Assembly: GCA_947498455.1 (NCBI GenBank)
Contig: CANMKK010000014.1
Span: 50,530-114,529, forward strand
Direction: 5' to 3'
From: an uncultured Aquimarina sp.
GTDB lineage: Bacteria > Bacteroidota > Bacteroidia > Flavobacteriales > Flavobacteriaceae
DNA: 64,000 bases
Part shown: piece after piece, positions 1 to 8,411 of the stretch
How the letters are laid out: every line of letters starts with the position of its first letter
Position numbering within the stretch: the first letter of the stretch is position 1
Made by a program: the position numbers and the translations under genes
Notes under the pieces: model-generated
What the model was told of the DNA's origin: nothing
The model's database searches: none
The model's input: the letters and a program-made list of their open reading frames with translations, nothing else

Positions 1-209
1 CTAAAGAAAAGATCATATGAGCGGTCTAATTCTTCAAATGTACTGAAATGAGAATAACTTTTGTCAATGTCATCATGAAGGTTAATGAGTTCAAGAAAAT
101 TTTTCTCGATAACGACTTCTATGTTGTTTTTGTCTAAGGTTTCCAATAATTGTTGGATATATACCCCGGAATTTTCATGATAGAACTGGCCATAAATGCC
201 TATTTTCAT
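1..209 (-). CDS. nadK: NAD kinase, N-terminal part (cut by window edge)
   Basis: The reverse strand from 209 encodes MKIGIYGQFYHENSG..., followed by a stretch ending ...ELDRSYDLFF at the window edge, with no stop. This matches the N-terminus of Bacteroidota NAD kinase, which phosphorylates NAD to NADP in the cytosol using ATP. The glycine-rich GGDGT catalytic motif expected soon after this point lies outside the window, so activity cannot be judged. The gene is downstream of and co-directional with the CBS-domain gene, 33 bp away, an arrangement common in Flavobacteriaceae. The identification rests on recalled similarity of about 69 residues. Confidence 0.8.
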   Translation of the reverse strand, partial: MKIGIYGQFYHENSGVYIQQLLETLDKNNIEVVIEKNFLELINLHDDIDKSYSHFSTFEELDRSYDLFF

Positions 210-242
210 TGTAATGCGATTTGCGTTAATTGGTTGACTTTT

Positions 243-899
243 TTAAATATTTAAGTATTTTTCAAGATATTTTGATCTTTCTTTTAAATTATTTAAAAAG
301 GTGTCATCTTGATGTTTAGATGCTATATTGTAACTATATCTTCTAAAAGTCTGAACAATATTGTTAATGTCACTATCATTTATTTTTAAAGTAATTTGTA
401 TTACATCATTTTCCATGTTAGAGATAAATAACCCTAGTAATTTGGCATTATTGGACTCTACAATTTGTGCTACTTCACTAAATGAATAGTCCAAAACACC
501 TTTTTCTACAATAAGAATATTACCAGGTTCACTTAAGAAAGGTGTCTCATTAAAAAGACTCATGATATCACTTAACTCAAAATACCCTTGATATATATTA
601 TCATCATTTAGTACTGGCATGATATTAGAATTGTTTTGAGCAAACGATTCTAAGATGTCTAGCCAATTAGCGTCGGTTCTTACAAAAAAACCTTCTAGGG
701 CATATCGATAGAATTCTAATGTTTTGTCTGTTTCAAAGCATCTAATATCTGTTTCAGAAATACACCCAATATAAGTGTCTTCCTGTAAAACAGGAAAATG
801 GGTGTAGGTAAGTTCATTAAATAATAATTGCGTGTCCACAACTTTAGAAGTTGTGGTAAGCGGCTCTATTTCATTTACGATGTATAAGCTTGTTTTCAT
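243..899 (-). CDS. CBS-domain protein
   Basis: A 218-residue cytosolic protein starting MKTSLYIVNEIEPL. The first half is a pair of CBS motifs (about residues 1-120, with THFPVLQEDTYIGCISETDI and NIMPVLNDDNIYQGYFELSDI), a fold that usually binds adenosine nucleotides and regulates a partner. The second half (about 130-210) resembles an ACT-like regulatory region. No catalytic domain is present. A longer reading frame opens at 932, but its extra 11 residues do not look conserved, so I chose 899. It lies between nadK and the divergent pdxJ, the standard flavobacterial order, and probably forms an operon with nadK. The partner protein is unknown. Confidence 0.8.
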   Translation of the reverse strand: MKTSLYIVNEIEPLTTTSKVVDTQLLFNELTYTHFPVLQEDTYIGCISETDIRCFETDKTLEFYRYALEGFFVRTDANWLDILESFAQNNSNIMPVLNDDNIYQGYFELSDIMSLFNETPFLSEPGNILIVEKGVLDYSFSEVAQIVESNNAKLLGLFISNMENDVIQITLKINDSDINNIVQTFRRYSYNIASKHQDDTFLNNLKERSKYLEKYLNI

Positions 900-997
900 A
901 TTTCCCGGGGCTTTTTTATGCAAAATAATCAAAAATATGTAATTGAGGTATTCTCAAGTTCGTATTTTTGTTGTGAATTAAAGTTATATCAAAAACT

Positions 998-1711
998 ATG
1001 ACAAAGTTAAGTGTTAATGTTAATAAAATAGCAACATTACGTAACTCAAGAGGTGGGGATACTCCAAATTTACTTAAAACAGCAGTTGATATTCAGGGTT
1101 TTGGGGGAGAAGGAATTACAATACATCCACGACCGGATGAACGACATATCAGATATCAAGATGCGTATGATCTAAAAACAATAGTTCATACGGAGTATAA
1201 TATAGAAGGGAACCCAATACCCAAATTTATAGATCTTGTTTTGGCAATTAAACCTACGCAAGTAACATTGGTTCCAGATGCAGAAGATGCAATAACAAGT
1301 AATGCCGGTTGGGATACAAAGAAGCATAAGGGTTTTTTGAAAGAAGTAATTTCTGAATTTAAACGAAATGATATTAGAACCTCAATTTTTGTGGACCCGA
1401 TATTAGAAATGGTAGAGGGAGCTAAGGAAACTGATGCAGATAGAATAGAATTATATACAGAAGAGTTTGCTTTAGGATACGGAAAAGGAGATAAGACAGC
1501 TATTGAACCTTATACGGCATCTGCCGAACTGGCTAATAAGTTAGGTATAGGAGTTAATGCGGGTCATGATTTGTCTCTAGATAACATTAAGTTTTTTAAA
1601 GATAATATTCAGGACTTATTAGAAGTTTCAATTGGACACGCTTTAATAAGTGAAGCTTTGTATTTGGGATTAGAAAATGTTGTTAATATGTATTTGCATA
1701 AACTTCAATAA
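998..1711 (+). CDS. pdxJ: Pyridoxine 5'-phosphate synthase PdxJ
   Basis: A 237-residue protein of normal family length. PdxJ condenses 1-deoxyxylulose 5-phosphate with 3-amino-2-oxopropyl phosphate to make pyridoxine 5'-phosphate, the last ring-forming step of the DXP-dependent vitamin B6 pathway. Family hallmarks are visible: the N-terminal VNVNKIATLRNSRGG strand with the substrate-binding region, GGEGITIHPRPDERHI, and the C-terminal GVNAGHDLSLDN and SIGHALISEALYLG segments of the TIM barrel. A Bacteroidota -7 promoter box (TATTTTTG, 963-970) sits about 30 bp before the start. It is divergent from the CBS gene. Confidence 0.95.
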   Translation: MTKLSVNVNKIATLRNSRGGDTPNLLKTAVDIQGFGGEGITIHPRPDERHIRYQDAYDLKTIVHTEYNIEGNPIPKFIDLVLAIKPTQVTLVPDAEDAITSNAGWDTKKHKGFLKEVISEFKRNDIRTSIFVDPILEMVEGAKETDADRIELYTEEFALGYGKGDKTAIEPYTASAELANKLGIGVNAGHDLSLDNIKFFKDNIQDLLEVSIGHALISEALYLGLENVVNMYLHKLQ

Positions 1712-1857
1712 GCATATGTTTAATATAGTGAGTCATTATATGTAATTGTCAATATTTTTGATTAGTATTAATTACAAGATAGATGAAATCGATACGATTT
1801 TAAAAAAAAATATTTAAACTCACGATGGAAGGGTTACTTTAATTGTCAAAGATTCCA

Positions 1858-1908
1858 TGTCTGGACTGAACATAGTCGAAATCTGTGCTGAGCGTAGTCG
1901 AAGTATGA
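1858..1908. repeat. Imperfect direct repeat with CTGARC(R)TAGTCGAA core
   Basis: Two adjacent copies of a CTGAgCgTAGTCGAA-type word (near 1866 and 1890) lie just upstream of the hydrolase gene. The second copy resembles the centre of the family 1 MITE described below (GCTGAGC.GCGCCGAAGTA). Words of this type are common interspersed sequences in Flavobacteriaceae. No terminal repeats or target duplication are visible here, so it looks like a fragment. Confidence 0.5.
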
Positions 1909-1933
1909 CCTCTATAATAATAAAAATAAACAG

Positions 1934-2701
1934 ATGAAATTACACGCAAATGTTTTTGGAGAAGGTATACCTTTTTTAATTTTACATGGTTTTCTTGGCA
2001 TGGGGGATAATTGGAAAACACTCGGAAAAAAAATTTCGGAACAAGGTTATCAGGTTCATCTAATAGATCAGCGCAATCACGGTCGAAGCCCTCATAGTTC
2101 TGAGTTTAATTACGATATCTTAACAGAAGATTTAATAGCATATTGTGTTGGTAATAAGCTAAAGGATGTAGTTCTTTTGGGGCATTCAATGGGAGGGAAA
2201 ACGGCAATGTTCTTTGCTGTAAAATATCCAGAAATAATTAAAAAATTGATAATAGCGGATATAGGTACTAAATACTATCCGTTACATCATCAGGATATAT
2301 TAGATGGGTTAGATACTCTAGATTTTGAGGTGCTTAAAACTAGGGGGGAAGTTGATAAGGCTTTGAGCGTTTATGTTAAAGATGTTGGGGTGAGAATGTT
2401 TTTGATGAAAAATTTGTTTTGGAAAGAAAAAGGTGTTTTAGGATTACGGATACATTTAGATGCTTTAATCGAAAATGTTGCTGAAATAGGAGTGGCTCTC
2501 CCAGATAATATGGAGTATGAAAATGAAACTTTATTTCTAAAGGGGGCTAAATCCAATTACATACTTGATGAAGATGAATTGTTGATAAAAAAACAGTTTC
2601 CCAAGGCAGAAATTAAAGAAATTCCTAATGCCGGACATTGGTTGCATGCGGAAAATCCCGCTGATTTTTTTGCAACTATAATGGAATTCGTGAAAAACTA
2701 A
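1934..2701 (+). CDS. Alpha/beta hydrolase (YbfF-like esterase family)
   Basis: A 255-residue alpha/beta hydrolase. The oxyanion-hole strand motif LILHGFLGMGDNW is near residues 16-28, the nucleophile elbow GHSMGG places the catalytic serine at residue 85, an acidic candidate lies around YILDEDE, and the catalytic histidine is in NAGHWLHAENP close to the C-terminus. Length and motif order fit small esterases of the YbfF type, which cleave short acyl esters or thioesters. The natural substrate cannot be told from sequence. There is no signal peptide, so the protein is cytosolic. Its neighbour pdxJ is co-directional but separated by 220 bp containing a repeat, so they are probably transcribed separately. 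Confidence 0.85.
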   Translation: MKLHANVFGEGIPFLILHGFLGMGDNWKTLGKKISEQGYQVHLIDQRNHGRSPHSSEFNYDILTEDLIAYCVGNKLKDVVLLGHSMGGKTAMFFAVKYPEIIKKLIIADIGTKYYPLHHQDILDGLDTLDFEVLKTRGEVDKALSVYVKDVGVRMFLMKNLFWKEKGVLGLRIHLDALIENVAEIGVALPDNMEYENETLFLKGAKSNYILDEDELLIKKQFPKAEIKEIPNAGHWLHAENPADFFATIMEFVKN

Positions 2702-2730
2702 GTAAAAATACTATGTATGCATAATATTTA

Positions 2731-2772
2731 ACCAAATTCATTGGATAATCGTTATTTTCCATTAAATTTGGT
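2731..2772. other. Imperfect hairpin between hydrolase and outer membrane protein genes
   Basis: Arms ACCAAATTCATTGGA and TCCATTAAATTTGGT pair at 13 of 15 positions. No T-tract follows, so a role as an intrinsic terminator is uncertain. It is the only structured element between the two co-directional genes. Confidence 0.35.
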
Positions 2773-2815
2773 ATATTACTATTATCCTATAAAACAAAAA
2801 CAATTTTAATTTATT

Positions 2816-4072
2816 ATGAAAAAACTATTATTATTAGTTCTATTCACTTTAGTGACGGTGGTCACATATGCAGGTGGGTATAGAGTTAGTGCACAAGGGC
2901 AAAGAGCTTTGGCTATGGGACACACTGGTGTTGCTGTTGTAAATAGTGCTGAGTTAGTGTTTTTTAACCCGGCAGGTCTTGTGCATTTAGAAAATAAATT
3001 GAACATAAGTGCAGGTGTAAGTGGCATCTTCAACAGTGTGATTTATCAAAATGCCGAACTTGGTTTGTCATCAGAGACAGATAGTTCTTTAGGTACTCCT
3101 CTTAATCTTTATGGTTCTTATAAAGTTAATGACTGGTTGGCCTTAGGATTGGGTGTATATACACCATTTGGTAGTGAGGTTGCCTGGCCAACAGATTGGG
3201 CAGGATCGTATTTGGTAAATAATATAGAATTAGCGGCTATCTATATTCAACCAGTAGTGTCTATTAAACTTTCTGATTATTTTAGTATAGGAGGAGGACC
3301 AATTTTCGTCACTGGATCTGTAAACTTTAATCGTAATTTTAATCCTTCTTTAACAGATTTTGAGGGAAATCGTTCGAATATTACAGTGGATGATTCTGGA
3401 GTTAGTAATTGGGGTTGGAGTCTTAGTGCTATGTTTACTCCTACTGAAAATTTTAAATTAGGGTTTAATTATCGTAGTGAGATTGTATTGGAAGCTGAAG
3501 GAGGAGAGGCTACTTTTGCTAATTTTCCAGATACACCTTTGCTTCCTGTTTCTAATGGCACTACTACTTTTGATGCAGAATTGCCTTTGCCGGCTGAATT
3601 GACTATAGGTCTTTCTTATGAGTACAATGAAAAGTGGTTGTTTGCTTTTGATTATAACAGACAATTTTGGGATGTGTATAGTTCTTTGGATCTTACCTTT
3701 GGAAATGGAGCATCTTCTTTAAACAGACGAAATTATAAAAATTCATCAGTTTATAGATTTGGATTACAATATGAGGCTACTTCAAAAATATCATTAAGAG
3801 CAGGATATTACCTTGATGAGTCGCCAGTTCAGGCTGGTTTTTTTGCTCCAGAAACTCCGCGTAATGATTCACAGGGGTTTACAGGAGGGTTGAGTTTTGC
3901 AGTGACACCTAAGTTGGCAATAGATGCTTCTTTCTTGTATCTAAGGTTTGAAGAGATAGATGCTTCTTACGATTTTGGAGTTGATCCAATAACAAATGAA
4001 GTAGTTCCTTTTGGAGGGACATATAAGTCAAGTGCATTTGCACCAGGTCTTGGTTTAACTTATAAAATGTAA
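2816..4072 (+). CDS. OmpP1/FadL-type outer membrane transport protein
   Basis: A 418-residue outer membrane beta-barrel of the FadL/TodX/OmpP1 family, which lets hydrophobic molecules such as long-chain fatty acids cross the outer membrane. A signal peptide (MKKLLLLVLFTLVTVVTYA) is followed by the family's N-terminal hatch region (YRVSAQGQRALAMGHTGVAV, then AELVFFNPAGL). The rest is alternating aromatic-rich strands, ending in the strand GLTYKM typical of a barrel C-terminus. It is followed 19 bp later by the GDSL lipoprotein gene. This pairing recurs in Bacteroidota, and the two are likely co-transcribed and may handle the same lipid substrate. Confidence 0.9.
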   Translation: MKKLLLLVLFTLVTVVTYAGGYRVSAQGQRALAMGHTGVAVVNSAELVFFNPAGLVHLENKLNISAGVSGIFNSVIYQNAELGLSSETDSSLGTPLNLYGSYKVNDWLALGLGVYTPFGSEVAWPTDWAGSYLVNNIELAAIYIQPVVSIKLSDYFSIGGGPIFVTGSVNFNRNFNPSLTDFEGNRSNITVDDSGVSNWGWSLSAMFTPTENFKLGFNYRSEIVLEAEGGEATFANFPDTPLLPVSNGTTTFDAELPLPAELTIGLSYEYNEKWLFAFDYNRQFWDVYSSLDLTFGNGASSLNRRNYKNSSVYRFGLQYEATSKISLRAGYYLDESPVQAGFFAPETPRNDSQGFTGGLSFAVTPKLAIDASFLYLRFEEIDASYDFGVDPITNEVVPFGGTYKSSAFAPGLGLTYKM

Positions 4073-4091
4073 CCCCAAAAAATTGTATAAT

Positions 4092-5648
4092 ATGAAAAAA
4101 AATATAAAATACTTAGCAATTCTGGCATTGGGATTAGTTGCGTGTGAGTCAGAATTTGATAATCCGATTGATGAAGCTGGAGTTTATGTCAGTGGAGATG
4201 CTGATTTTTCTAAATACGTAGCTTTAGGAAATTCGTTAACAGCAGGTTTTGCAGATAATGCATTATATACAAGTGGTCAGGAAAATTCATACCCCAATAT
4301 CTTATCTAAACAGTTTGCCTTTGCTGGAGGAGGAGAGTTTACACAACCATTGATGGCTGATGATATAGGAGGTTTTAGTAATGATCCTAGTGTATTTGGT
4401 CCAAGATTAGTGTTGTCAAATGGAGCTGACGGTCCAGTGCCTGTTCCTTATAGTGGAGGGCAACCATCAACAGATTTTACTAATAAACTTACAGGTTTTT
4501 TTAATAATATGGGAGTACCTGGGGCTAAAAGTTATCATCTTGTAGCACAGGGGTATGGTAATGTAGCAGGAGTAGCACAGGGAACGGCTAACCCTTACTT
4601 TGTGCGGTTTGCTCAAAGCGATAATACCTCGGTGTTAGCGGATGCGATGGCTCAAGATCCTACTTTTTTTACACTTTGGATAGGGAATAATGATATTCTT
4701 AGTTATGCTACTTCTGGTGGAGTGGGAGAAGATCATAATGAAACAGGAGAGCAAAACCCTCAGAATTATGGAAGTCTCGATATTACGAATAATACTACTT
4801 TTGCAAGTGTATATAGTCAATTGGTTACAACCTTGACTTCGGGAGGAGCTAAAGGAGTGTTGATTAATTTACCACAGATAACATCATCTCCGTTTTTTAC
4901 AACGGTTCCTAATAATGCTTTAGTTTTAGATGAAACACAAGCAGCAAGTTTAACAGGTTTCTTTCAGGCTTTTGTAGGGATAGCAACACAGGTTTTGGCA
5001 TCTCCGCCTAATAATATACCACTAGCACAGGCACAGGCAATTGCTGCTCAATATGCTATCCAATTTAATGCAGGGCCTAATAGATTCTTGATTAAAGAAA
5101 CTTCGCCAACCAATCCATTTGGTTTTAGGCAAATGACAGAAAAAGAATTATTGTTACTTACTATAGATAGAGGAGCGTTGGCTCAGGGATATGGATCTGT
5201 AGTTTTGTCTGATGAAGTTTTACAGGTTTTAGGACTGCTTCAAATGGGCGGAACTCCAACACCAGAGCAAGGAGCATTAGTTATTAATGCTGTAAGTGCT
5301 ATCGAAGATAAAGATGCTTTAGATTCTGCAGAGGTTGCGGCCATCTCAGCAGCTCGTACTTCTTATAATGCAGCAATAGAAGGGTTAGCTAATGCAAACG
5401 GATTAGGATTTCTAGATGTTGCAACTATTTTGGATCAAGCTGCTAATGGTGGTTTTGCATTTAATGGAGGAACTGTAACTTCAGATTTTGTTACTGGTGG
5501 AGGTTTCTCTCTTGATGGAGTCCACCCTACGCCAAGAGCTCATGCTATTGTTGTAAATGGTCTTGTTAAAGTGATTGAAAGTAAGTATAAAGCAAATATA
5601 CCAACAGTAGGTCCAGCGGACTTTGGAACTATTACTTTTGGAGATTAA
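4092..5648 (+). CDS. GDSL/SGNH-family lipoprotein esterase
   Basis: Starting at the internal ATG at 4092 the protein begins MKKNIKYLAILALGLVACES, a lipoprotein signal with the lipobox cysteine at residue 18. The upstream ATG at 4083 only adds MYN. The catalytic block I reads ALGNSLTAG, so the usual GDSL aspartate is replaced by asparagine while the nucleophile serine (about residue 48) is kept. Block III is WIGNNDIL, and block V is DGVHPTPRAHAIV with the catalytic Asp and His. Total length is 518 residues, long for the fold because of insertions. It probably cleaves lipid esters at the cell surface or in the periplasm, together with the FadL-type barrel upstream. Confidence 0.85.
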   Translation: MKKNIKYLAILALGLVACESEFDNPIDEAGVYVSGDADFSKYVALGNSLTAGFADNALYTSGQENSYPNILSKQFAFAGGGEFTQPLMADDIGGFSNDPSVFGPRLVLSNGADGPVPVPYSGGQPSTDFTNKLTGFFNNMGVPGAKSYHLVAQGYGNVAGVAQGTANPYFVRFAQSDNTSVLADAMAQDPTFFTLWIGNNDILSYATSGGVGEDHNETGEQNPQNYGSLDITNNTTFASVYSQLVTTLTSGGAKGVLINLPQITSSPFFTTVPNNALVLDETQAASLTGFFQAFVGIATQVLASPPNNIPLAQAQAIAAQYAIQFNAGPNRFLIKETSPTNPFGFRQMTEKELLLLTIDRGALAQGYGSVVLSDEVLQVLGLLQMGGTPTPEQGALVINAVSAIEDKDALDSAEVAAISAARTSYNAAIEGLANANGLGFLDVATILDQAANGGFAFNGGTVTSDFVTGGGFSLDGVHPTPRAHAIVVNGLVKVIESKYKANIPTVGPADFGTITFGD

Positions 5649-5675
5649 TTAAGATTTTTAGAGAGAATAGATAGG

Positions 5676-5708
5676 AACCTGCTATATAATATGGCAGGTT
5701 TTTTTTTA
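5676..5708 (+). terminator. Intrinsic terminator after the FadL-GDSL pair
   Basis: Arms AACCTGC and GCAGGTT with an AT-rich loop are followed by a run of nine T residues, 30 bp after the GDSL stop codon. Confidence 0.8.
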
Positions 5709-5754
5709 TTAATAGGTTTTTAGTAATTTGAAGGTTTATTTAAAACTATTAAAT

Positions 5755-6102
5755 ATGAAGTTTTTATTGAAAATGATCCTTAGCGCAATAGCGGTATTAA
5801 TTTTAGCTGAGGTGTTGCCAGGAGTAGGTGTTGATAGCTATGTAAATGCTTTAATTGTAGCAATAATTTTAGCGATTCTGAATGTTTTTGTAAAACCTTT
5901 TTTGGTGATTCTTACGCTCCCAATAACCCTTTTGACATTGGGATTATTTTTGCTTGTGATCAATGCTGCTATTATTCTATTGGCGGATTACTTATTGGCT
6001 GGTTTTAGTGTGGATGGTTGGCTATGGGCGTTGATCTTTAGTGTTTTATTATCGGTATTTCAATCGGTACTACACTCTATTTTAAAGAAAGATAAAAGTT
6101 AA
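5755..6102 (+). CDS. Small membrane protein, phage_holin_4_2 family
   Basis: A 115-residue protein from the start MKFLLKMILSAIAVLILAE. It is almost entirely four hydrophobic segments (about residues 4-20, 28-48, 52-75 and 85-108) and ends in a charged tail. The motif KPFLVILTLPITLLTLGLF is characteristic of the family named for a mycobacteriophage protein, but members are widespread chromosomal genes in Bacteroidota with no phage context, and there are no phage genes here. Function is unknown. The reading frame can be extended to 5728, but those nine residues are less family-like. It sits alone between two terminator-like hairpins. Confidence 0.8.
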   Translation: MKFLLKMILSAIAVLILAEVLPGVGVDSYVNALIVAIILAILNVFVKPFLVILTLPITLLTLGLFLLVINAAIILLADYLLAGFSVDGWLWALIFSVLLSVFQSVLHSILKKDKS

Positions 6103-6124
6103 CTGTTTTTCAGGAAGTTAAAAC

Positions 6125-6154
6125 TTTGTTGGGTTGCAAAAAAGTATTACTTTT
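6125..6154 (+). promoter_or_regulatory. Probable tig promoter
   Basis: TTTG (6125-6128) and TACTTTTG (6147-6154) are 18 bp apart, close to the Bacteroidota consensus TTTG / about 19-21 bp / TAnnTTTG, and lie 33 bp before the trigger factor start. Confidence 0.5.
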
Positions 6155-6168
6155 GCAACCCGATTTTT
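6131..6168 (+). terminator. Perfect hairpin plus T-run upstream of tig
   Basis: The 11-bp arms GGGTTGCAAAA and TTTTGCAACCC are perfect and are followed by GATTTTT. It looks like an intrinsic terminator for the small membrane protein gene, but it overlaps the likely tig -7 box, so it may also affect tig expression. Confidence 0.55.
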
Positions 6169-6187
6169 AGTACAAAAAGTAGAGATA

Positions 6188-7510
6188 ATGAATATTTCAA
6201 AAGAGCAATTAGACGAATTAAATGCTGTTGTTACAGTTGATATCGCAAAAGCAGATTATAATGATAAGGTAGAGAACATTCTTAAGGATTATCGCAAAAA
6301 TGCTAATATTCCTGGTTTTAGAAAAGGTCACGTACCGATGGGACTTGTAAAAAAACAATACGGTAAGGCTGTATTAGTAGATGAAGTAAATAAGTTACTG
6401 CAAGATGCTTTAAACAAATATCTAACGGAAGAAAAGTTAGATGTTCTCGGTAACCCATTGCCAAAAGAGAAGGAGAGTTTTGATTGGGATGCCGAAGATT
6501 ACTCTTTTGAGTTTGAATTAGGTTTAGCACCTAAATTTGAAGTAAAGCTAAATGGTAAAAAGGCAATTACACATTACTCTATCGTGGCTACTGATGAGAT
6601 GATAGAAAATCAGATCAAAACTATCCAAAAGCAGTATGGAAAATTAATTGCTAAAGAAGTAGCAGAAAAAGATGATACTATTACTGGTTCTTTCGTAAAT
6701 GAAGAAAAAGAAATAGATAATCAGACTACAATTTCTTTAGATAAAATTAAAGGTAAGAAGAACTTAGAGAAGTTTGTTGGGGCTAAAGTAGGCGATGTAC
6801 TTACTCTAAATACTAAAGGATTATTTGCTGATGATCATGATTTAATGAATGCTTTAAAAGTAAGCCATGATGATGCTCATGGATTAGATATAGAAGTAAC
6901 TTTTACGATTTCAGAAATCAACACACAAGAATTGGCTGATCTTGACCAGGAATTGTTTGATAAGTTGTATGGAAAAGATAACGTGAAATCAGTAACTGAG
7001 CTTACTGAAAAAATCAAGCAAGATGCAGAACGCCAATTTGTTCAGCAATCAGATCAACAATTGCTTAATGATGTTACCGAAAGTGTTCTTGAGAATACTA
7101 AGTTCGATTTGCCTACGGAATTTTTGAAAAAGTGGATTCAAGCAACTGGAGAGCAACCTTTAACTGAAGATGAGGCAAGTGATGAATACGAAAAAAGTGA
7201 AAAAGGATTACGTTTTCAGTTGATAGAAGGCAAGATAATTAATGATAACAATCTTCAGGTGACTTTTGATGAGTTAAAAGATTTTGCTAAAGATTTGATT
7301 AAAGGTCAGATGGCTCAATTTGGTCAAATGTCTCCAGAGGATAAAGAATTAGACGATATTGCTGCAAGGATATTATCTAATCAGGATGAGGTGAAGAGAA
7401 TTTCTGAACAATTGATGAGTCAGAAATTGTTAAGTTATTACAAAGAGAATGTGAAATTGACTACTAAAGAAGTAAGTTTTGATGATTTTGTAAAAGAAGT
7501 TTACAAATAA
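6188..7510 (+). CDS. tig: Trigger factor (ribosome-bound chaperone)
   Basis: A 440-residue trigger factor starting MNISKEQLDELNAVV. It binds the ribosome exit tunnel and helps nascent chains fold. The N-terminal ribosome-binding domain contains the family signature as IPGFRKGHVP (near residue 40; the usual form is GFRxGxxP). A PPIase-like middle domain (about 150-250) follows, then a helical C-terminal arm region. The frame opens at 6134, but that would run through the promoter hairpin, so 6188 is preferred. It is followed by clpP and clpX, the classic tig-clpP-clpX proteostasis arrangement, although a terminator separates tig from clpP here. Confidence 0.93.
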   Translation: MNISKEQLDELNAVVTVDIAKADYNDKVENILKDYRKNANIPGFRKGHVPMGLVKKQYGKAVLVDEVNKLLQDALNKYLTEEKLDVLGNPLPKEKESFDWDAEDYSFEFELGLAPKFEVKLNGKKAITHYSIVATDEMIENQIKTIQKQYGKLIAKEVAEKDDTITGSFVNEEKEIDNQTTISLDKIKGKKNLEKFVGAKVGDVLTLNTKGLFADDHDLMNALKVSHDDAHGLDIEVTFTISEINTQELADLDQELFDKLYGKDNVKSVTELTEKIKQDAERQFVQQSDQQLLNDVTESVLENTKFDLPTEFLKKWIQATGEQPLTEDEASDEYEKSEKGLRFQLIEGKIINDNNLQVTFDELKDFAKDLIKGQMAQFGQMSPEDKELDDIAARILSNQDEVKRISEQLMSQKLLSYYKENVKLTTKEVSFDDFVKEVYK

Positions 7511-7549
7511 TCAAGATGTAGTTATAAGGAATTTATACTTATATTTAGG

Positions 7550-7582
7550 GCGTTAAACTAATCTTGGTTTAACGCTTTTTTT
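7550..7582 (+). terminator. Intrinsic terminator between tig and clpP
   Basis: Perfect 9-bp arms GCGTTAAAC and GTTTAACGC, eight-base loop, then seven T residues. It suggests that clpP also has its own promoter. Confidence 0.8.
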
Positions 7583-7611
7583 ATAAAAATTAAAATTCAG
7601 AAAAAGAACAT

Positions 7612-8286
7612 ATGGATTACGGAAAAGAATTCGAAAAATACGCTACGCAACACCACGGAATCAATAGTAATTATTACAATCAGATTGTTAGTAGCATGTA
7701 TCCGGTAGGGATGACTCCGAACATTATTGAAGAACGTCAAATGAATGTGGCTATTTTTGATGTATTTTCTCGTTTAATGATGGATCGTATCATCTTTTTG
7801 GGTACAGGAATCAATGATCAGATAGCTAATATTATACAGGCTCAGTTGTTGTTTTTGGAGAGTGTGGATTCATCAAAAGATATACAAATATATATCAACT
7901 CTCCTGGAGGGAGTGTTTATGCAGGTCTTGGGATTTATGATACGATGCAATTTATAAAGCCAGATGTAGCAACCATATGTACTGGAATGGCAGCATCTAT
8001 GGGTGCGGTTTTATTATGTGCAGGTGAGAGTGGAAAACGCTCTGGTTTACCACATAGTAGGGTTATGATTCACCAGCCACTTGGAGGTGCTCAAGGACAA
8101 GCAAGTGATATTGAAATTACAGCAAGAGAAATTTTAATATTAAAAGAAGAATTATATAAAATCATTGCGAAACATTCTGGCCAATCATATGATAAAGTAT
8201 ATGAGGATAGTGATAGAGATTACTGGATGAAAGCGGATAAAGCTTTAGAGTATGGAATGATAGACGAAATTTTGACAAGAGAATAA
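7612..8286 (+). CDS. clpP: ATP-dependent Clp protease proteolytic subunit
   Basis: A 224-residue ClpP, the tetradecameric serine protease chamber fed by ClpX. The catalytic triad is readable: Ser129 in TGMAASMGAVLLCAG, His154 in RVMIHQPLGGAQGQA, and Asp199 in KVYEDSDRDYW. The substrate-groove strand INSPGGSVYAGLGIYDTM is intact. About 25-30 residues precede the conserved core, as in other Bacteroidota, and probably include the processed propeptide. It is followed 125 bp later by clpX on the same strand. Confidence 0.96.
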   Translation: MDYGKEFEKYATQHHGINSNYYNQIVSSMYPVGMTPNIIEERQMNVAIFDVFSRLMMDRIIFLGTGINDQIANIIQAQLLFLESVDSSKDIQIYINSPGGSVYAGLGIYDTMQFIKPDVATICTGMAASMGAVLLCAGESGKRSGLPHSRVMIHQPLGGAQGQASDIEITAREILILKEELYKIIAKHSGQSYDKVYEDSDRDYWMKADKALEYGMIDEILTRE

Positions 8287-8411
8287 TTTCAATTGTAGAA
8301 ATAAATTATTCAATTTTTTAAAAAGAAGCTAAGGGCTTCTTAAAATAGTATTGTTTGTTAGATGTTAGGTAATATAACGACTGATAAACAAGAATTTATG
8401 ATTAGATAATT

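Noticed and set aside
1839..2021. A 60-residue reverse-strand frame over the repeat
   Set aside because: It spans the interspersed repeat and the start of the hydrolase gene, with no recognisable content.
5755..6102. Prophage holin
   Set aside because: The family name is historical; no lysis, structural or integrase gene is nearby.
6134..6187. Upstream start for trigger factor
   Set aside because: The extra 18 residues would be encoded by the terminator/promoter hairpin and do not resemble the family N-terminus.
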